Shown here in pieces: positions 63,703 through 64,000 of a DNA stretch of 64,000 bases (positions within the stretch are counted from its first letter, which is position 1; every line of letters starts with the position of its first letter). Source of the stretch: Noviherbaspirillum cavernae (GTDB lineage: Bacteria; Pseudomonadota; Gammaproteobacteria; Burkholderiales; Burkholderiaceae_D). The stretch lies in NCBI RefSeq assembly GCF_003590875.1, contig NZ_QYUN01000002.1, forward strand, positions 1,302,001-1,366,000, given 5' to 3'. The notes under the pieces are model-generated. The model was not told where the DNA came from. It was given only the letters and a program-made list of their open reading frames with translations, and made no database searches. The position numbers and the translations under genes are program-made.

Positions 63703-64000
63703 ATGTCGTATCGATCGATTGCACATCGCCTGTTGCCGGAAGATTCGCCGGCATTCCGCCAGGTTTCATGGAGCGACGTGCGCGATCTCCTGCATTTCGC
63801 GCGACGCCGCCTCAACGAGGAACGCCTGCCCCAAGTTGCCGGCAGCCTGACCTTCACGACCGTGCTGGCGCTGGTGCCGATGCTGACGATTGCATTTGCG
63901 ATCTTCACGACTTTTCCCCTGTTCAATACGTTCCGCACCTCGCTGGAAGCCTATTTCATCCAGAGCCTGATGCCGAAAACGATCGCCAACACGATCCTCG
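63703..64000 (+). CDS. YihY/BrkB family inner-membrane protein (N-terminal part, runs off window)
   Basis: ATG at 63703; 99 codons visible. After a basic N-terminus comes RLPQVAGSLTFTTVLALVPMLTIAFAIF in two parts, the first membrane helix and signature of the YihY (formerly ribonuclease BN) family. The wrbA-DUF2069/yihY divergent pairing supports it. Likely a multi-spanning membrane protein; function uncertain, RNase BN is a mislabel. Confidence 0.88.
   Translation, partial: MSYRSIAHRLLPEDSPAFRQVSWSDVRDLLHFARRRLNEERLPQVAGSLTFTTVLALVPMLTIAFAIFTTFPLFNTFRTSLEAYFIQSLMPKTIANTIL

Overview
The window looks like a chromosomal segment from a betaproteobacterium, most likely Oxalobacteraceae (Herminiimonas/Herbaspirillum/Collimonas-like). 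This is inferred from housekeeping gene content (hemX-hemY, ppa, glutamine-dependent nadE, glnB, trxB, ftsK-lolA-rarA-serS, greA, yhbY/rlmE/ftsH/folP/glmM) and base usage, not from a database comparison. Genes lie densely on both strands. There is no rRNA operon, CRISPR array or prophage.

Layout. 1-15.9 kb: the end of hemX, then hemY, ppa, a Hanks-type protein kinase, a FemAB-like acyltransferase, nadE-glnB, a TRIC-like channel, an Smr protein, trxB, and the ftsK-lolA-rarA-serS run. 15.9-20 kb is a patchwork: a decayed GGDEF remnant, tRNA-Ser(CGA), two small hypothetical genes, a DUF1045-PhnN fusion, a ~157-bp MITE-like palindrome and, right beside it, a complete IS630-type element (1217 bp, TA duplication, -1 slip site). 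20-28.2 kb: a DUF445 protein and the pstSCAB-phoU-phoB-phoR phosphate regulon, with clear Pho boxes and a 112-bp palindromic repeat between phoB and phoR. 28.3-32.8 kb: an iron-binding protein with Fur boxes, a patatin-like lipoprotein, an NlpC/P60 peptidase, a response regulator with a degenerate GGDEF domain, and a GlcG/HbpS protein.

33-37.4 kb: carA-carB, where base composition jumps to much higher GC than on either side and drops back exactly where the regulatory domain of CarB begins. This suggests a recombinational mosaic. 37.5-45.5 kb: greA, yhbY/rlmE, ftsH, folP, glmM, an RluA-type pseudouridine synthase, tRNA-Pro(UGG) and tRNA-Arg(UCU).

45.7-60.7 kb is the main accessory module, a lithotrophic sulfur-oxidation (Sox) island. 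Its order is: DUF302 lipoprotein, SoxH-like metallo-beta-lactamase-fold protein, periplasmic DsrE protein, ArsR-type regulator, soxC, soxD, pseudoazurin, soxY, soxZ, soxA, soxX, soxB, periplasmic rhodanese, two periplasmic thioredoxin-fold proteins, a methyl-accepting chemotaxis protein with a sigma-28-like promoter, then an ArsR/BigR-like regulator and two YeeE/YedE-type transporters. Together these could sense, take up, move towards and oxidise thiosulfate, with the pseudoazurin a plausible extra electron acceptor. The last 3 kb holds a minus-strand operon (wrbA, DUF2069, FAD-linked oxidase, DUF4124) and the start of a YihY-family gene.
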